From Firmicutes bacterium CAG:24053_14 (GTDB lineage: Bacteria > Bacillota > Clostridia > Oscillospirales > Oscillospiraceae): DNA of 64,000 nt. How positions within the stretch are numbered: the first letter of the stretch is position 1; each line of letters starts with the position of its first letter. The stretch lies in the NCBI GenBank assembly GCA_001916715.1, contig MNSZ01000046.1:1-64000 (forward strand), read 5' to 3'. The translations under genes and the position numbers were made by a program. Below, one piece after another: positions 1 to 7,950 of the stretch. Below the pieces are notes generated by a model. That model saw only the letters and a program-made list of their open reading frames with translations. It was not told where the DNA came from and searched no databases.

Positions 1-110
1 CAGGCAATGCGATTACGGGTACAAAGAGCGAGACCTATTATAGGCAAAATGGTGAAGTTACGCTTTCCCCTACAACAGAAACAGTTACCTATGTGGAATT
101 CAATATCTGA
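1..110 (+). CDS. C-terminal end of an unidentified protein (cut by window edge)
   Basis: Only the last 35 codons are visible in the frame that starts at base 3 and stops with TGA at 108-110. The tail is rich in Thr/Glu/Tyr and has no recognisable domain. The next reading frame (membrane permease) is open across this stop in another frame, so this could be either the end of an upstream gene or a frameshifted part of the permease gene. Confidence 0.3.
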   Translation, partial: GNAITGTKSETYYRQNGEVTLSPTTETVTYVEFNI

Positions 111-190
111 TTGTAGCTCTCATTTTTTCGATTGTTGCAATCAGTGTTGGAGGTGAAGAAATTGGATCGAATGCGTTAGAGTTCAGTTCA

Positions 191-745
191 GTGATCTTTA
201 TCAGCGTTATAGGGGTATTGGGCTACAAAGAAGATTTCAAAGCACTGATCCAAAATGGATATACGCGAAAATATATCTTCGGGGCTACCATTTGTATGTT
301 CACATTGCTGGCAGGAACGATGGCGCTTATCGATACTATAATCGGTAACTCCATTCATTATTTCAATGATAATTATTTTACTCTATTCGGCAGTCTTTAC
401 GGGTACGGTAATGTTTTTCTAAACTGGCTATGGCTTACGGTTTTATACTTGATGTTCTGCAGCTTATTCTACTTGGCTGTATTGGTTATCAATCGAGTTG
501 GGAAGATGGTGTCGCTGTTCATAGGTGTTGGACTTAGCTGTGTTATCCTTCTTGTCACTTCACTGTTCCGATTTGTATTTTCACAAGAATTTGTAAGCGC
601 CGCTGCGGAATTTGTGATGAAGGCAATGGGATTTATGAGTAATGGTACAACCAATCTGTTTTTCCCTATTCTTTCGTTTCTTGTAATTGGAGCAGTGTTC
701 GGAATTGGCTCATACGCAGTCATTCGCCGGACTGAACTGAAATAA
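191..745 (+). CDS. ABC-2 type transporter permease, 5' end uncertain
   Basis: Hydrophobic protein with about five to six membrane segments and a cytoplasmic loop containing the motif QNGYTRKYIF, which is typical of small lantibiotic/bacitracin-type ABC permeases whose loop contacts the ATPase. The reading frame is open upstream to about base 56, without an ATG; the GTG at 191 is only the first formal start, and the preceding residues (VALIFSIVAISVGG) look like another membrane helix. The true start is therefore probably upstream, frameshifted or lost. The gene converges on the histidine kinase gene and ends at a shared terminator. Function beyond ABC permease is inferred. Confidence 0.55.
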   Translation: MIFISVIGVLGYKEDFKALIQNGYTRKYIFGATICMFTLLAGTMALIDTIIGNSIHYFNDNYFTLFGSLYGYGNVFLNWLWLTVLYLMFCSLFYLAVLVINRVGKMVSLFIGVGLSCVILLVTSLFRFVFSQEFVSAAAEFVMKAMGFMSNGTTNLFFPILSFLVIGAVFGIGSYAVIRRTELK

Positions 746-751
746 ATAAGC

Positions 752-802
752 AATACAGAAAGAAACCGGAGCACGCAGAGTGTCCCGGTTTCTTTCTGTA
801 TT
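752..802. terminator. Bidirectional terminator between converging genes
   Basis: Perfect 18-bp inverted repeat, arms 752-769 and 785-802, with a 15-nt loop. A-rich/T-rich ends on both sides of the stem let it serve the permease gene on the plus strand and the histidine kinase gene on the minus strand. Confidence 0.85.
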
Positions 803-832
803 ATCAGCTGAATCTTCATTTTGTATGGGCAA

Positions 833-1732
833 TCACTTTTGGATAGGGAAACAGATTTCGATACAGAAAGTGGACCCGTTCAGGTTGGCTGTTATCATTC
901 CGCCCATACGGTCAATCAATCCCTTGGCGATAGAAAGCCCCAATCCTGTGGAGGCACTGCTGCGTGCAGAGTCCGCTTTATAAAATCGCGAGAACACCTG
1001 ACTCATATCAACTTCATCTGGATTTTTTACATCGTTTCGGCAGCAGAATACTGCCTGATTATCACGAACCGATAGACTGAATGAAATCTGTTTTTGACCG
1101 TGTTCCAGCGCATTTTTGATGATATTTTGGAGCGCTCTGCGGATTGCTTCGGGGTTTCCGAGAATAGGCAAGTGCCCATCGCAGAAATCAATCTGAGGTT
1201 CAATCCCCTTGCGCTGGAATTCGTCATAGAAGGAGAAAACGGTGTCAAAAACCGATTTCCCAAAATCCAAAGGCTCAATCTCCAGCTCGTATGTTTCATT
1301 TTGGAGTTTCGTATAAGTAAAGAGTTCTTCCAGCATATCTTTGAGGCTGACGATACGGCTTTGAATGACAGCGATATAATGCTGGCGTTCCTCTTCCGAC
1401 TGACTTTGTGTGAGCAATTGAAAATAGCCGTCCATTGAGGTTAGCGGAGTACGGATGTCGTGAGATAAATTTGTGATGGTCTCTTTCAAACTGTCTTCGC
1501 TTTGCTGCGCTGTTTTTTTGATTTCACGAGACAGATCCAGGATGTCATTGATCCCGTCTACCAGCTCATTAAGTTCATGGAAGGGCAGATCAGAGGTCAG
1601 ACGCAGGTTCGTTTGATGATTTTTCAGAAACGCCAACTGGCGGCAGGTTTTTTGAACCTGTCGCCGGTAAGCGAAGAAGATGAAGATTGTGATAACTGCT
1701 ACCGCAGTAGCAATGATTGCCCATGCGCTCAT
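833..1732 (-). CDS. Sensor histidine kinase, short single-TM type
   Basis: A 299-residue kinase with one N-terminal membrane helix (about residues 4-21) and no extracellular sensor domain. The HisKA motif LSHDIRTPLT carries the phosphorylated His at residue 91; the HATPase domain shows the N box (NIIKNALEHG) and the G box (TGLGLSIAKGL). Such sensor-poor kinases usually work with an ABC transporter that supplies the signal, as in BceS/BcrS-like detoxification modules. It is the last gene of the minus-strand set response regulator, ABC ATPase, permease, kinase. It should phosphorylate the regulator at 3597-4274. The ligand is unknown; an antimicrobial peptide is a reasonable guess. Confidence 0.9.
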   Translation of the reverse strand: MSAWAIIATAVAVITIFIFFAYRRQVQKTCRQLAFLKNHQTNLRLTSDLPFHELNELVDGINDILDLSREIKKTAQQSEDSLKETITNLSHDIRTPLTSMDGYFQLLTQSQSEEERQHYIAVIQSRIVSLKDMLEELFTYTKLQNETYELEIEPLDFGKSVFDTVFSFYDEFQRKGIEPQIDFCDGHLPILGNPEAIRRALQNIIKNALEHGQKQISFSLSVRDNQAVFCCRNDVKNPDEVDMSQVFSRFYKADSARSSASTGLGLSIAKGLIDRMGGMITANLNGSTFCIEICFPIQK

Positions 1733-1741
1733 AAAACACTC

Positions 1742-2605
1742 CTATCGAACATCTCGTTTCTTCATTGTCATCATGGCCAGTGCAAGGGATACAATTAAGA
1801 ATACGATTCCCACAATCGCTCCACGCAGTAGTGTATCGGAAACAGCACTGACATCGATCATTCTCATATTACTTTCCAACATATAGTTGCTGATATCAAA
1901 ATTCCAGCTTGGCCTCAGATTGGCAACAATCTGATTGATCCCGGAATACAAGAACGCTGTCATGCCGGAGCAAATCAATATACCTGTCGTCATTCCGAAT
2001 GCGGCACTGTGTGTCAGGATGGTTAAGAACATCATCAGGGTAGAGAGACCTAAGTGAAGCAGGTACTGGACTCCTAAAACCTTTATGAAAGGAAGAAGCG
2101 ATGCTAAGTAGACTTTATCTCCCCAAAAGATATATCCAAATGCTGCGGTTACTGCGGAAAAAACAACCAACAAAACGAAGATATGAACCGCAATGGCCAC
2201 GAACTTTGAGAACACCAGTTGACCGCGACGCGGGAACTGCCCTGCGATGTTTTTAATAAATCCATTCTTTTGATCCGCATTCGCAAACAGCGCAACGAAT
2301 ATCACGCAAAGAATAGAAGTAAGGCCGCTCTGAAATTCCATACCAACAAGATCGCCAAGCTCAATGTTTCCGTTTGCCCATTCGGGATTCCCGGTTACAT
2401 AGAAGCCTGCCAGCATACCAGAGGAGTCATCATCGGTATTTTCCTGAATGATAAGACCAGTGGGTGGCTCATCTTGAACAGCCTGAATGTCCATATCCGT
2501 CATTGCGATTCCGAAAATCGCAGTTAAAATGGCAAAAACGATTGTGATCCAAGTGACGGTTGAATGCGTGAGACGGTGCATCTCCATTTTAATCAAGTTA
2601 AACAT
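1742..2605 (-). CDS. ABC-2 type transporter permease
   Basis: A 287-residue membrane protein with six predicted helices and a large extracytoplasmic segment between the first two (about residues 40-80), the layout of BcrB/LanE-like ABC-2 permeases. It overlaps the end of the ATPase gene by 8 bp and is followed by the kinase gene after 9 bp, so the three are one transcription unit. It is expected to form the export channel with the ATPase encoded just upstream. The substrate cannot be read from sequence; peptide antibiotic immunity is an inference from the gene arrangement. Confidence 0.85.
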   Translation of the reverse strand: MFNLIKMEMHRLTHSTVTWITIVFAILTAIFGIAMTDMDIQAVQDEPPTGLIIQENTDDDSSGMLAGFYVTGNPEWANGNIELGDLVGMEFQSGLTSILCVIFVALFANADQKNGFIKNIAGQFPRRGQLVFSKFVAIAVHIFVLLVVFSAVTAAFGYIFWGDKVYLASLLPFIKVLGVQYLLHLGLSTLMMFLTILTHSAAFGMTTGILICSGMTAFLYSGINQIVANLRPSWNFDISNYMLESNMRMIDVSAVSDTLLRGAIVGIVFLIVSLALAMMTMKKRDVR

Positions 2606-3512
2606 TTGCAGTACCTCCTGTCAAGTTCAAATAATAGTCTTCCAGTGCCTCATTTTTTACGGTAATACCCATCGTTTTCACGCCGTTTTCAGCGAGAGCC
2701 ATTGTGATATCACCGCCATCATTCAGCCGCTCAAAGACCTGGATGGTACTGGCGTCAACCACTTTATAATCTTCAATTCCCATGCCTTCCAATACGGTGC
2801 AGGCTTTACGGGTATCGTCGGTTTTGAGTTCGATCCGCTCGCTACATTTTGCAAGTAGTTCTTCGCGCGTCATCTCCTGCAGTAATACGCCATCATGGAT
2901 GATGCCGTAATTCGTTGCAATCTTAGACAACTCCTCAAGGATATGACTGGAGATAATGAAAGTAATGTTTTTCTCTTTATTCAGTCTGGAGAGCGTTTCG
3001 CGTATCTCCGCAATTCCCTGCGGGTCAAGGCCGTTAATCGGTTCGTCTAAAATGACAAGGTCGGGATCACCGACAAGAGCCAGCGCAATGCCGAGTCTCT
3101 GTTTCATTCCGAGAGAGAAGTGTTTGACTTTCTTTTTGTCGGCATTGGAAAGCCCGACTGTTTTCAAAAGTTCCTCAATCACGCCTTTCTTCCGGACCCC
3201 CATCGCCAAACATTTCAGTTTGAGATTTTCCGCTGCAGACATATTCGGATAAACGCCCGGCGCTTCGATCAGTGTGCCGATGCGAGACATATACTGGTAT
3301 GCCTCTTTTCCTGTCTTTCCAAAAAGCGAAAACTCTCCTTCGGTAGGAGCAGCCAATCCGCTGATCATTTTCAGGATGGTTGTTTTACCGGCGCCGTTGC
3401 GGCCGATCAGACCGTAGATATCACCCTGACGGATGTGAATATTCACGGCATTCACTGCCTTATGTCTTCCATACTGTTTGGTAAGACCGTTTGTATGAAG
3501 TAAGTATTCCAT
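2598..3512 (-). CDS. ABC transporter ATP-binding protein, BcrA-like
   Basis: A 304-residue ATPase. Walker A (GRNGAGKTT, about residues 37-45), a signature of the FSLGMKQRLG type in place of LSGGQ, and Walker B LVILDEP followed by INGLDP are all present, as in the BcrA/LanF subfamily of antibiotic and lantibiotic exporters. A C-terminal domain of about 90 residues follows the H-loop. The start ATG has a good AGGAGG-type site. It pairs with the permease that overlaps its 3' end. A direct-repeat operator candidate precedes it, suggesting control by the response regulator encoded upstream. Confidence 0.9.
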   Translation of the reverse strand: MEYLLHTNGLTKQYGRHKAVNAVNIHIRQGDIYGLIGRNGAGKTTILKMISGLAAPTEGEFSLFGKTGKEAYQYMSRIGTLIEAPGVYPNMSAAENLKLKCLAMGVRKKGVIEELLKTVGLSNADKKKVKHFSLGMKQRLGIALALVGDPDLVILDEPINGLDPQGIAEIRETLSRLNKEKNITFIISSHILEELSKIATNYGIIHDGVLLQEMTREELLAKCSERIELKTDDTRKACTVLEGMGIEDYKVVDASTIQVFERLNDGGDITMALAENGVKTMGITVKNEALEDYYLNLTGGTANV

Positions 3513-3575
3513 TTGAGTGCCTCCTTTACTTTACGCTTTTTAGTTTACAGCCAGAGTGCTAATTAAGCGCAAAGC

Positions 3576-3596
3576 AAAGTTAAAGAAAAGTTAAAG
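3576..3596 (-). promoter_or_regulatory. Direct-repeat operator candidate for the response regulator
   Basis: Two exact copies of AAAGTTAAAG (3576-3585 and 3587-3596) lie one helical turn apart (11-bp period) directly after the response-regulator stop codon and about 65-85 bp before the ABC ATPase start. OmpR-family regulators bind such tandem direct repeats. This would put the transporter genes under a second, inducible promoter. No binding data are available. Confidence 0.5.
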
Positions 3597-4274
3597 TTAT
3601 TTTGCCAAACGAAAACCAATTCCCCAGACAGTCTCAATATACTCTTCTTCCGTGACCGCTTTCAGCTTCTTGCGGATATTGCTGATGTGGACATTGATGG
3701 TCTTGTCTTCCCCGATATAGATGTCATCCCACGCATAATCGTAGATATCCTGCTTGGAATACACTTTGTTCGGATGAGAAAGCAGCAGCTCCAGGATTTT
3801 AAATTCCTGCTTGGTCAGAGGAATTTCGGTTCCATTCGCAGATGCGGTGAAGGACTCCTGGTTCAGAATCAGATCTTTATATTTTAGCATCTTGGCACTG
3901 GTATCGTCGTCTCCGGCAAAGCGGCGGATCTGAACCCCGACCCTTGCAACCAGTTCTTGAATCTCAAACGGCTTGGTCAAATAGTCCTCAGCACCGCTGG
4001 TTAGGAGATTGACTTTGCTGTCGAGGCTATCCTTGGCCGATACAACGATGACAGGTATCTGCTGAATTTCCTTTAGTTTTGGTAACAGGGATTCCCCGGA
4101 AAGACCAGGCAGCATCAGGTCCATTACCGCAAGCGCAAAAGTCTCGCGCTCTAAACACATGAGAGCCTCTGTAACGGAAAATGCCTGCGTACAGTGATAG
4201 CCGGCTTTTGTAAGCGTCTCAGATATGACATTGTTGATGTCGGTATCGTCTTCGATAATAAGAATGTTCTTCAT
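3597..4274 (-). CDS. OmpR/PhoB-family response regulator
   Basis: 225 residues: N-terminal receiver with phospho-acceptor Asp52 (MDLMLPG), acidic pair Asp9/Asp10 and Lys101 (LTKPF), then a C-terminal winged-helix DNA-binding domain ending with the usual TVWGIGFRL motif. First gene of the minus-strand unit and the partner of the kinase at 833-1732. It probably activates the ABC genes that follow through the AAAGTTAAAG direct repeats. The regulator-ATPase-permease-kinase order is typical of mobile bacitracin/lantibiotic resistance modules in Firmicutes. Confidence 0.92.
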   Translation of the reverse strand: MKNILIIEDDTDINNVISETLTKAGYHCTQAFSVTEALMCLERETFALAVMDLMLPGLSGESLLPKLKEIQQIPVIVVSAKDSLDSKVNLLTSGAEDYLTKPFEIQELVARVGVQIRRFAGDDDTSAKMLKYKDLILNQESFTASANGTEIPLTKQEFKILELLLSHPNKVYSKQDIYDYAWDDIYIGEDKTINVHISNIRKKLKAVTEEEYIETVWGIGFRLAK

Positions 4275-4473
4275 TTTTATAAAAACCTCTTTTATAGGGA
4301 TGATGGCATAGTTTTATCGTCCATGCTTCAATGACAAGGTAGGCAAAAGCACCGGCGGTGCATACCTAAACTTATATTATAAAAGAAATCAGCAGAGAAA
4401 TCAAGAAAACGCTACCCAGTTTCCCCCTCCTACCAGACTCAAACTTTATATTCCGTATTTTTGAAACATGGTA

Positions 4474-4514
4474 TTGACAAAACTGTTCTAACTGTATATA
4501 CTGTACCTATACAG
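4474..4514 (+). promoter_or_regulatory. Sigma-A promoter overlapping a GntR (YtrA-type) operator
   Basis: TTGACA (4474-4479) and TATACT (4497-4502) are separated by 17 bp. An inverted repeat CTGTATA (4492-4498) / TATACAG (4508-4514) covers the -10 box and start region. The dyad sits just before the YtrA-type gene, so autorepression of the cassette, relieved by a ligand, is likely. Confidence 0.7.
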
Positions 4515-4536
4515 AAAAGACAAGGGAGGCGATTTG

Positions 4537-4908
4537 GTGAATGTATTCATAGATAATAAAAGTGGCGCGCCTATCTATGATCAAATATATACGCAAATCA
4601 AAGAGCAAATAATAAATGGAACTCTTCAGGAAGACGATCCTCTACCGTCTATCCGAAATTTAGCGAAGGATTTAAGGATTAGCGTGGTAACGACCAAGCG
4701 GGCGTATGACGAGCTTGAAAAAGAAGGATTCATCTATACCATAGCGGCCAAAGGCTGTTTTGTAGCGGCAAAGAATGTTGAGTTATTGCGCGAGACAAAT
4801 CTGAAGAAGATTGAAGAGTATATGGAGCAGATTGCTCGGTTGGCTGTCTCTTGCAACCTGACAAAGAAAGAGATTCTTGAAATGTTCGACTATATGATGG
4901 AGGAATAA
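4537..4908 (+). CDS. GntR-family transcriptional regulator, YtrA subfamily
   Basis: A short 123-residue GntR protein: winged-helix N-terminal domain (about residues 10-75, DPLPSIRNLAKDLRISVVTT) and a short helical dimerisation tail instead of a large ligand domain, which defines the YtrA subfamily. The start is taken as GTG 4537, 7 nt after GGGAGG; a TTG one codon earlier is the alternative. The ATPase start follows after 4 nt. YtrA regulators repress ABC transporter operons that respond to cell-wall antibiotics, which fits the two downstream ABC genes and the dyad over its own promoter. Confidence 0.9.
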   Translation: MNVFIDNKSGAPIYDQIYTQIKEQIINGTLQEDDPLPSIRNLAKDLRISVVTTKRAYDELEKEGFIYTIAAKGCFVAAKNVELLRETNLKKIEEYMEQIARLAVSCNLTKKEILEMFDYMMEE

Positions 4909-4912
4909 AACG

Positions 4913-5755
4913 ATGAACGCTCTTGAAATTAGAGATTTATGCAAATCATATCCCGGCTTTTCACTGCAGAATTTGACCCTTACACTGCCCCAGGGCTGCA
5001 TTATGGGTCTGATTGGTGAAAATGGGGCGGGCAAAAGCACGACCATTCGATTGATTCTCGAAATGGCACAGAAAGATTCGGGAAGCATCCGGATTCTTGG
5101 AAAAGACAATACCGAAAACATTTCTCTTACGAAAGAAGATGTAGGTGTTGTTTTGGATGAGGTTGGATTCCCGGAATGCCTGACCGCACAACAAGTCGGA
5201 AACATTATGAAAAATACTTATCGCAACTGGAATCCGGATGTATATAAAAAATATATGAAAGAACTGGCATTGCCGGAAAACAAAGAATTTAAAGAGTTCT
5301 CACGCGGGATGAAAATGAAGCTGGGTATCGCAGTAGCCTTGTCTCATGATCCAAAGCTTCTGATTTTGGATGAGGCGACCAGCGGACTGGATCCGGTGAT
5401 CAGGGACGAGGTGCTCGATATCTTCAGTGAATTTACGCGGGATGAAAATCACGCAGTTTTGATGTCGTCGCATATTGTGAGCGATCTCGAAAAAATCTGT
5501 GATTATATCGCCTTCCTTCATAAGGGAAGACTGCTCCTCTGTGAAGAAAAGGACAGGATCATGGAAGAGTATGGGATTTTTCGTTGCTCCGCAGAGCAGT
5601 TTGCGGAACTCGATCCGGCTGCAGTGAAAGGAAAAAAGGAATCCGCATACGGTGTTGAAGCCATTGTAGAGCGGGACAAAGTTCCGGCGGCGCTGCAGCT
5701 GAGTCCCGTTGATATCGAACAGTTGTTTATTTTTATGGTTAAGGAGGCCAATTAA
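4913..5755 (+). CDS. ABC transporter ATP-binding protein, YtrB-like
   Basis: 280 residues with Walker A GENGAGKST (residues 35-43), a degenerate signature FSRGMKMKLG, Walker B LLILDEATSGLDP and the H-loop SSHIVSDLEK. The degenerate signature and the coupling to a YtrA-type repressor place it in the YtrB group. Starts 4 nt after the regulator and ends one base before the permease ATG. The last 70 residues form a poorly conserved accessory domain. Confidence 0.9.
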   Translation: MNALEIRDLCKSYPGFSLQNLTLTLPQGCIMGLIGENGAGKSTTIRLILEMAQKDSGSIRILGKDNTENISLTKEDVGVVLDEVGFPECLTAQQVGNIMKNTYRNWNPDVYKKYMKELALPENKEFKEFSRGMKMKLGIAVALSHDPKLLILDEATSGLDPVIRDEVLDIFSEFTRDENHAVLMSSHIVSDLEKICDYIAFLHKGRLLLCEEKDRIMEEYGIFRCSAEQFAELDPAAVKGKKESAYGVEAIVERDKVPAALQLSPVDIEQLFIFMVKEAN

Positions 5756-5756
5756 G

Positions 5757-6389
5757 ATGAAAGGATTACTTCTGAAAGATTTTTATATGGCGATGAAATA
5801 TTGTCGCGCATATGTTGTGATTGCAGTTGTATTTTCTCTTTTGTCAATTTGGGGCAATACTTCATTCCTGTTAGCGTATCCCGTATTATTGGCAAGTGTT
5901 ATTCCTGTAAACCTGATATCCTATGATGAAAAAAGCAGGTGGAGCAGTTACTCTGGTGTATTTCCATATTCCAGACAACAGTTGGTGTCGGTCAAATATC
6001 TGATGGCATTAATTTTCCTTGCTTTTGCGATTGTACTCGTATTGATCGGGCAGATTGCAAGAATGTTGCTAAACAATACCTTTGATGTGAATGTAGTGCT
6101 TTCTTTGGTCGCATTGCTGCCGGCGATGGGAATTTTGGCCCCTTCTTTGATGCTCCCTGCTATTTTTAAATTTGGAGCAGAAAAAGGCCGTATCGTGTTC
6201 TATGTGATTATCTGCGGATTTTGCGGCGTTTTTGGAGTCCTTGGCGCTATTGGAGAGGAAGCGGATTTAGCCAATCTGATGATATCCATGCAGTCATGGC
6301 TCATTCCGGTCATTACTTCTGTATCCGTTGTTTTGCTGGCAGCATCGTGGCTTCTTTCCATAAAGGTATACAGGAAGAAGGAGATATAA
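5757..6389 (+). CDS. ABC-2 family transporter permease
   Basis: 210-residue membrane protein with about six helices that starts with the signature-like MKGLLLKDFYMAMKY, common in small ABC-2 permeases of YtrA-regulated cassettes. The ATG at 5757 is preceded by AAGGAGG at proper distance, so the longer reading frame starting inside the ATPase gene is not used. Likely partner of the ATPase just upstream. Substrate unknown. Confidence 0.85.
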   Translation: MKGLLLKDFYMAMKYCRAYVVIAVVFSLLSIWGNTSFLLAYPVLLASVIPVNLISYDEKSRWSSYSGVFPYSRQQLVSVKYLMALIFLAFAIVLVLIGQIARMLLNNTFDVNVVLSLVALLPAMGILAPSLMLPAIFKFGAEKGRIVFYVIICGFCGVFGVLGAIGEEADLANLMISMQSWLIPVITSVSVVLLAASWLLSIKVYRKKEI

Positions 6390-6390
6390 G

Positions 6391-6606
6391 ATGAGCATGG
6401 TTATACCGGTTGGTGGTATCAGAAAGAGAATGCTGATTCGGCAATTCCTTGATGCAGGGGCTGCATCTCCTGAAACTGCACAAACATTGCATGACATCGG
6501 TGTGTGGAAGGGTATTGGGCTTGTTTTCGATAAATTAGAGCGAAAAGGCATCATAGTTTGCTGTTCGGACGGCAGATATTATATCGACAAAAATAAGATC
6601 TCATAA
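6391..6606 (+). CDS. Small winged-helix-like protein, unknown function
   Basis: A 71-residue soluble protein that follows the permease stop by one base and is preceded by a GGAGA site inside the end of that gene, so it is cotranscribed. The sequence alternates helix-rich segments (MLIRQFLDAGAASPETAQTL) with a C-terminal strand turn ending YYIDKNKIS, resembling a minimal winged helix that might bind DNA or a protein partner. I do not recognise the family. Found next to a regulated ABC cassette, it may be an accessory regulator. Confidence 0.65.
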   Translation: MSMVIPVGGIRKRMLIRQFLDAGAASPETAQTLHDIGVWKGIGLVFDKLERKGIIVCCSDGRYYIDKNKIS

Positions 6607-6619
6607 GGGGTAGAAAACA

Positions 6620-6808
6620 ATGAGCGATAGATTCAAGATAGCATATTCTCAGAATTCATTCGGTTCAACGATAGAAATTTTAGTGGACAGGGAAACTGGC
6701 GTAAATTATATCTGGAGGCGTTCGTGCAATGCGGGCGGAATGACACCCTTGCTGGGGGCAGACGGACGGCCAGTCATTTCAGTAAAGGATGAGTGCGATG
6801 AAAAATAA
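6620..6808 (+). CDS. DUF6440-like small protein
   Basis: 62 residues. The core motif ILVDRETGVNYIW followed by GGMTPLLGADGRPV is the pattern of DUF6440 proteins: a small beta fold, frequent in Firmicute mobile elements and phages, function unknown. Preceded by a GGGG-type ribosome site and overlaps the next gene by 11 bp. It belongs to the same run of small genes as its neighbours. Confidence 0.7.
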   Translation: MSDRFKIAYSQNSFGSTIEILVDRETGVNYIWRRSCNAGGMTPLLGADGRPVISVKDECDEK

Positions 6809-7013
6809 TCATTGTTGTCCTAAATGTGGTTCAACAGAGATCAAACGCATTCCCGATAACGGCAGGTATGCGAGCGGAAATAATATCTATACGACCACAG
6901 TCACTTTGTTCGGGAAAATCCCTGTTATACGCTATGTGTGCTGTAACTGCGGTTATGTAGAGAACTGGGTAGAAAAGCAAGAAGAATTGAATAAAATCCG
7001 TAACTCTTTTTAA
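6798..7013 (+). CDS. Small zinc-ribbon protein
   Basis: 71 residues with two CxxC knuckles: CCPKC near the N-terminus and CCNCGYVENW in the second half, typical of zinc-ribbon proteins. The start at ATG 6798 is preferred over an ATG 9 bases upstream because it gives the usual N-terminus and better spacing. Function unknown; similar tiny zinc-ribbon proteins occur in ICE and phage accessory regions. Confidence 0.7.
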   Translation: MKNNHCCPKCGSTEIKRIPDNGRYASGNNIYTTTVTLFGKIPVIRYVCCNCGYVENWVEKQEELNKIRNSF

Positions 7014-7030
7014 GGGAAGGCGAGAATGAT

Positions 7031-7180
7031 ATGAAGGAAAATAAAATGGGAAACAGCAAGGAATTCAATCAACAAGAAAGTGAAGATTCCGTTGGCACCG
7101 ACCCGAACGGAACGATCCATAATGAGGATTTGGATTCTGATGAGGTGGTAACGCTTATGATGTTATTAGGACTCTTATAA
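7031..7180 (+). CDS. Very small acidic protein, unknown
   Basis: A 49-codon ORF beginning 17 nt after the zinc-ribbon gene with a GGGAAGG site in front. The product is acidic and polar, with a hydrophobic C-terminal tail (TLMMLLGLL). No family recognised. Its spacing and ribosome site argue that it is translated, but it is short and could be spurious. Confidence 0.45.
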   Translation: MKENKMGNSKEFNQQESEDSVGTDPNGTIHNEDLDSDEVVTLMMLLGLL

Positions 7181-7315
7181 CCCGAAAAAGAGGCGACTCA
7201 GTTTGTGCATGGATAAATTCAGCCAAACATCTTGCAAAATCAAGTGAAGTCCGCTATAATGATGATATCAGTATCAGTAATTGCTTTTTAGCGATTAGAG
7301 TTTTCCGGTTACACA

Positions 7316-7350
7316 GCGTCTGAGAGTATTGGCTTTCAGGCGCTTTTTTT
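7316..7350 (+). terminator. Rho-independent terminator 1 of 3
   Basis: Stem GCGTCTGA / TCAGGCGC (one G-T pair), 12-nt loop, followed by seven Ts. Confidence 0.75.
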
Positions 7351-7458
7351 GTTTCTACTGCCTCTCTTCAATAAGAGGCACAGAACCAGTTTCGCGGAGG
7401 AGTGGACATTCCGTCCGCCTTTATATTTTAATACTTTGACTCCAATTGAGTCACAAAG

Positions 7459-7495
7459 GCACTCAGAGAAAGAAATTTCTTTGGGTGCTTTTTTT
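7459..7495 (+). terminator. Rho-independent terminator 2 of 3
   Basis: 13-bp stem with arms 7459-7471 and 7476-7488 (two G-T pairs), 4-nt loop, followed by seven Ts. Confidence 0.8.
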
Positions 7496-7517
7496 ATATA
7501 AATCTGGAGTCGATACT

Positions 7518-7551
7518 GGCTCCCCCTATCCTTTGTTCCGGGGAGCCTTTT
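7518..7551 (+). terminator. Rho-independent terminator-like hairpin 3 of 3
   Basis: Perfect 8-bp stem GGCTCCCC / GGGGAGCC, 14-nt loop, followed by only four Ts, so weaker as a terminator. Lies about 50 bp before the next gene. Confidence 0.55.
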
Positions 7552-7602
7552 GGCTTATCCCGTTTACATATATAAAATTCAAGCGCTGAGCGCAGAAAGG
7601 AA

Positions 7603-7950
7603 ATGTTTATGACGCTATATTTAGACGCAAGAACAAATTGCTCTGACCTGATGGTTGATTTCATCGAAGTTCAGCTATCAAACGGAGAGGTCGTACCTCT
7701 CAACTGGGATCAAAGCGGAATTGACCGTGATGATGCCGGATTTAGTGCCCGATATAAGGGAGTCTATCTCGGTGAAGAGCACGCAAACGGACGGCTGAAT
7801 GATCTTCGGGAAATGAAGATTCAGATGGTTCAGGTATATACGGAGCTGGGTATTCCCGTAACATTCCAAATTGACGAGATGCTTTTTGTGGATGCAGAAG
7901 AAGAGCTGCGGTTCAAATCACCTTCCTATGAAAAAATGGAGGTGGAGTGA
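7603..7950 (+). CDS. Hypothetical ICE protein
   Basis: Up to 115 residues, soluble, mixed alpha/beta, no recognised domain. Two in-frame ATGs exist: 7603 and 7609. The AGAAAGG site is 2 nt before the first and 8 nt before the second, so the second is the more likely start. Its stop overlaps the start of the methylase-like gene (TGATG), which indicates translational coupling and a shared role in the element. Confidence 0.7.
   Translation: MFMTLYLDARTNCSDLMVDFIEVQLSNGEVVPLNWDQSGIDRDDAGFSARYKGVYLGEEHANGRLNDLREMKIQMVQVYTELGIPVTFQIDEMLFVDAEEELRFKSPSYEKMEVE

Larger units (their letters stand above)
7181..7602 (+). other. Structured 420-bp non-coding region with serial hairpins
   Basis: No convincing ORF. 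It holds at least five hairpins: three terminator-like ones (listed separately), a 7-bp stem with arms TGCCTCT and AGAGGCA at about 7358-7380, and a weaker one around 7395-7418. A TGACTC/GAGTCA dyad lies at 7437-7453. The density of hairpins between two coding runs suggests a control region, for example serial attenuation or a structured RNA, in front of the methylase-like operon. Confidence 0.55.
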
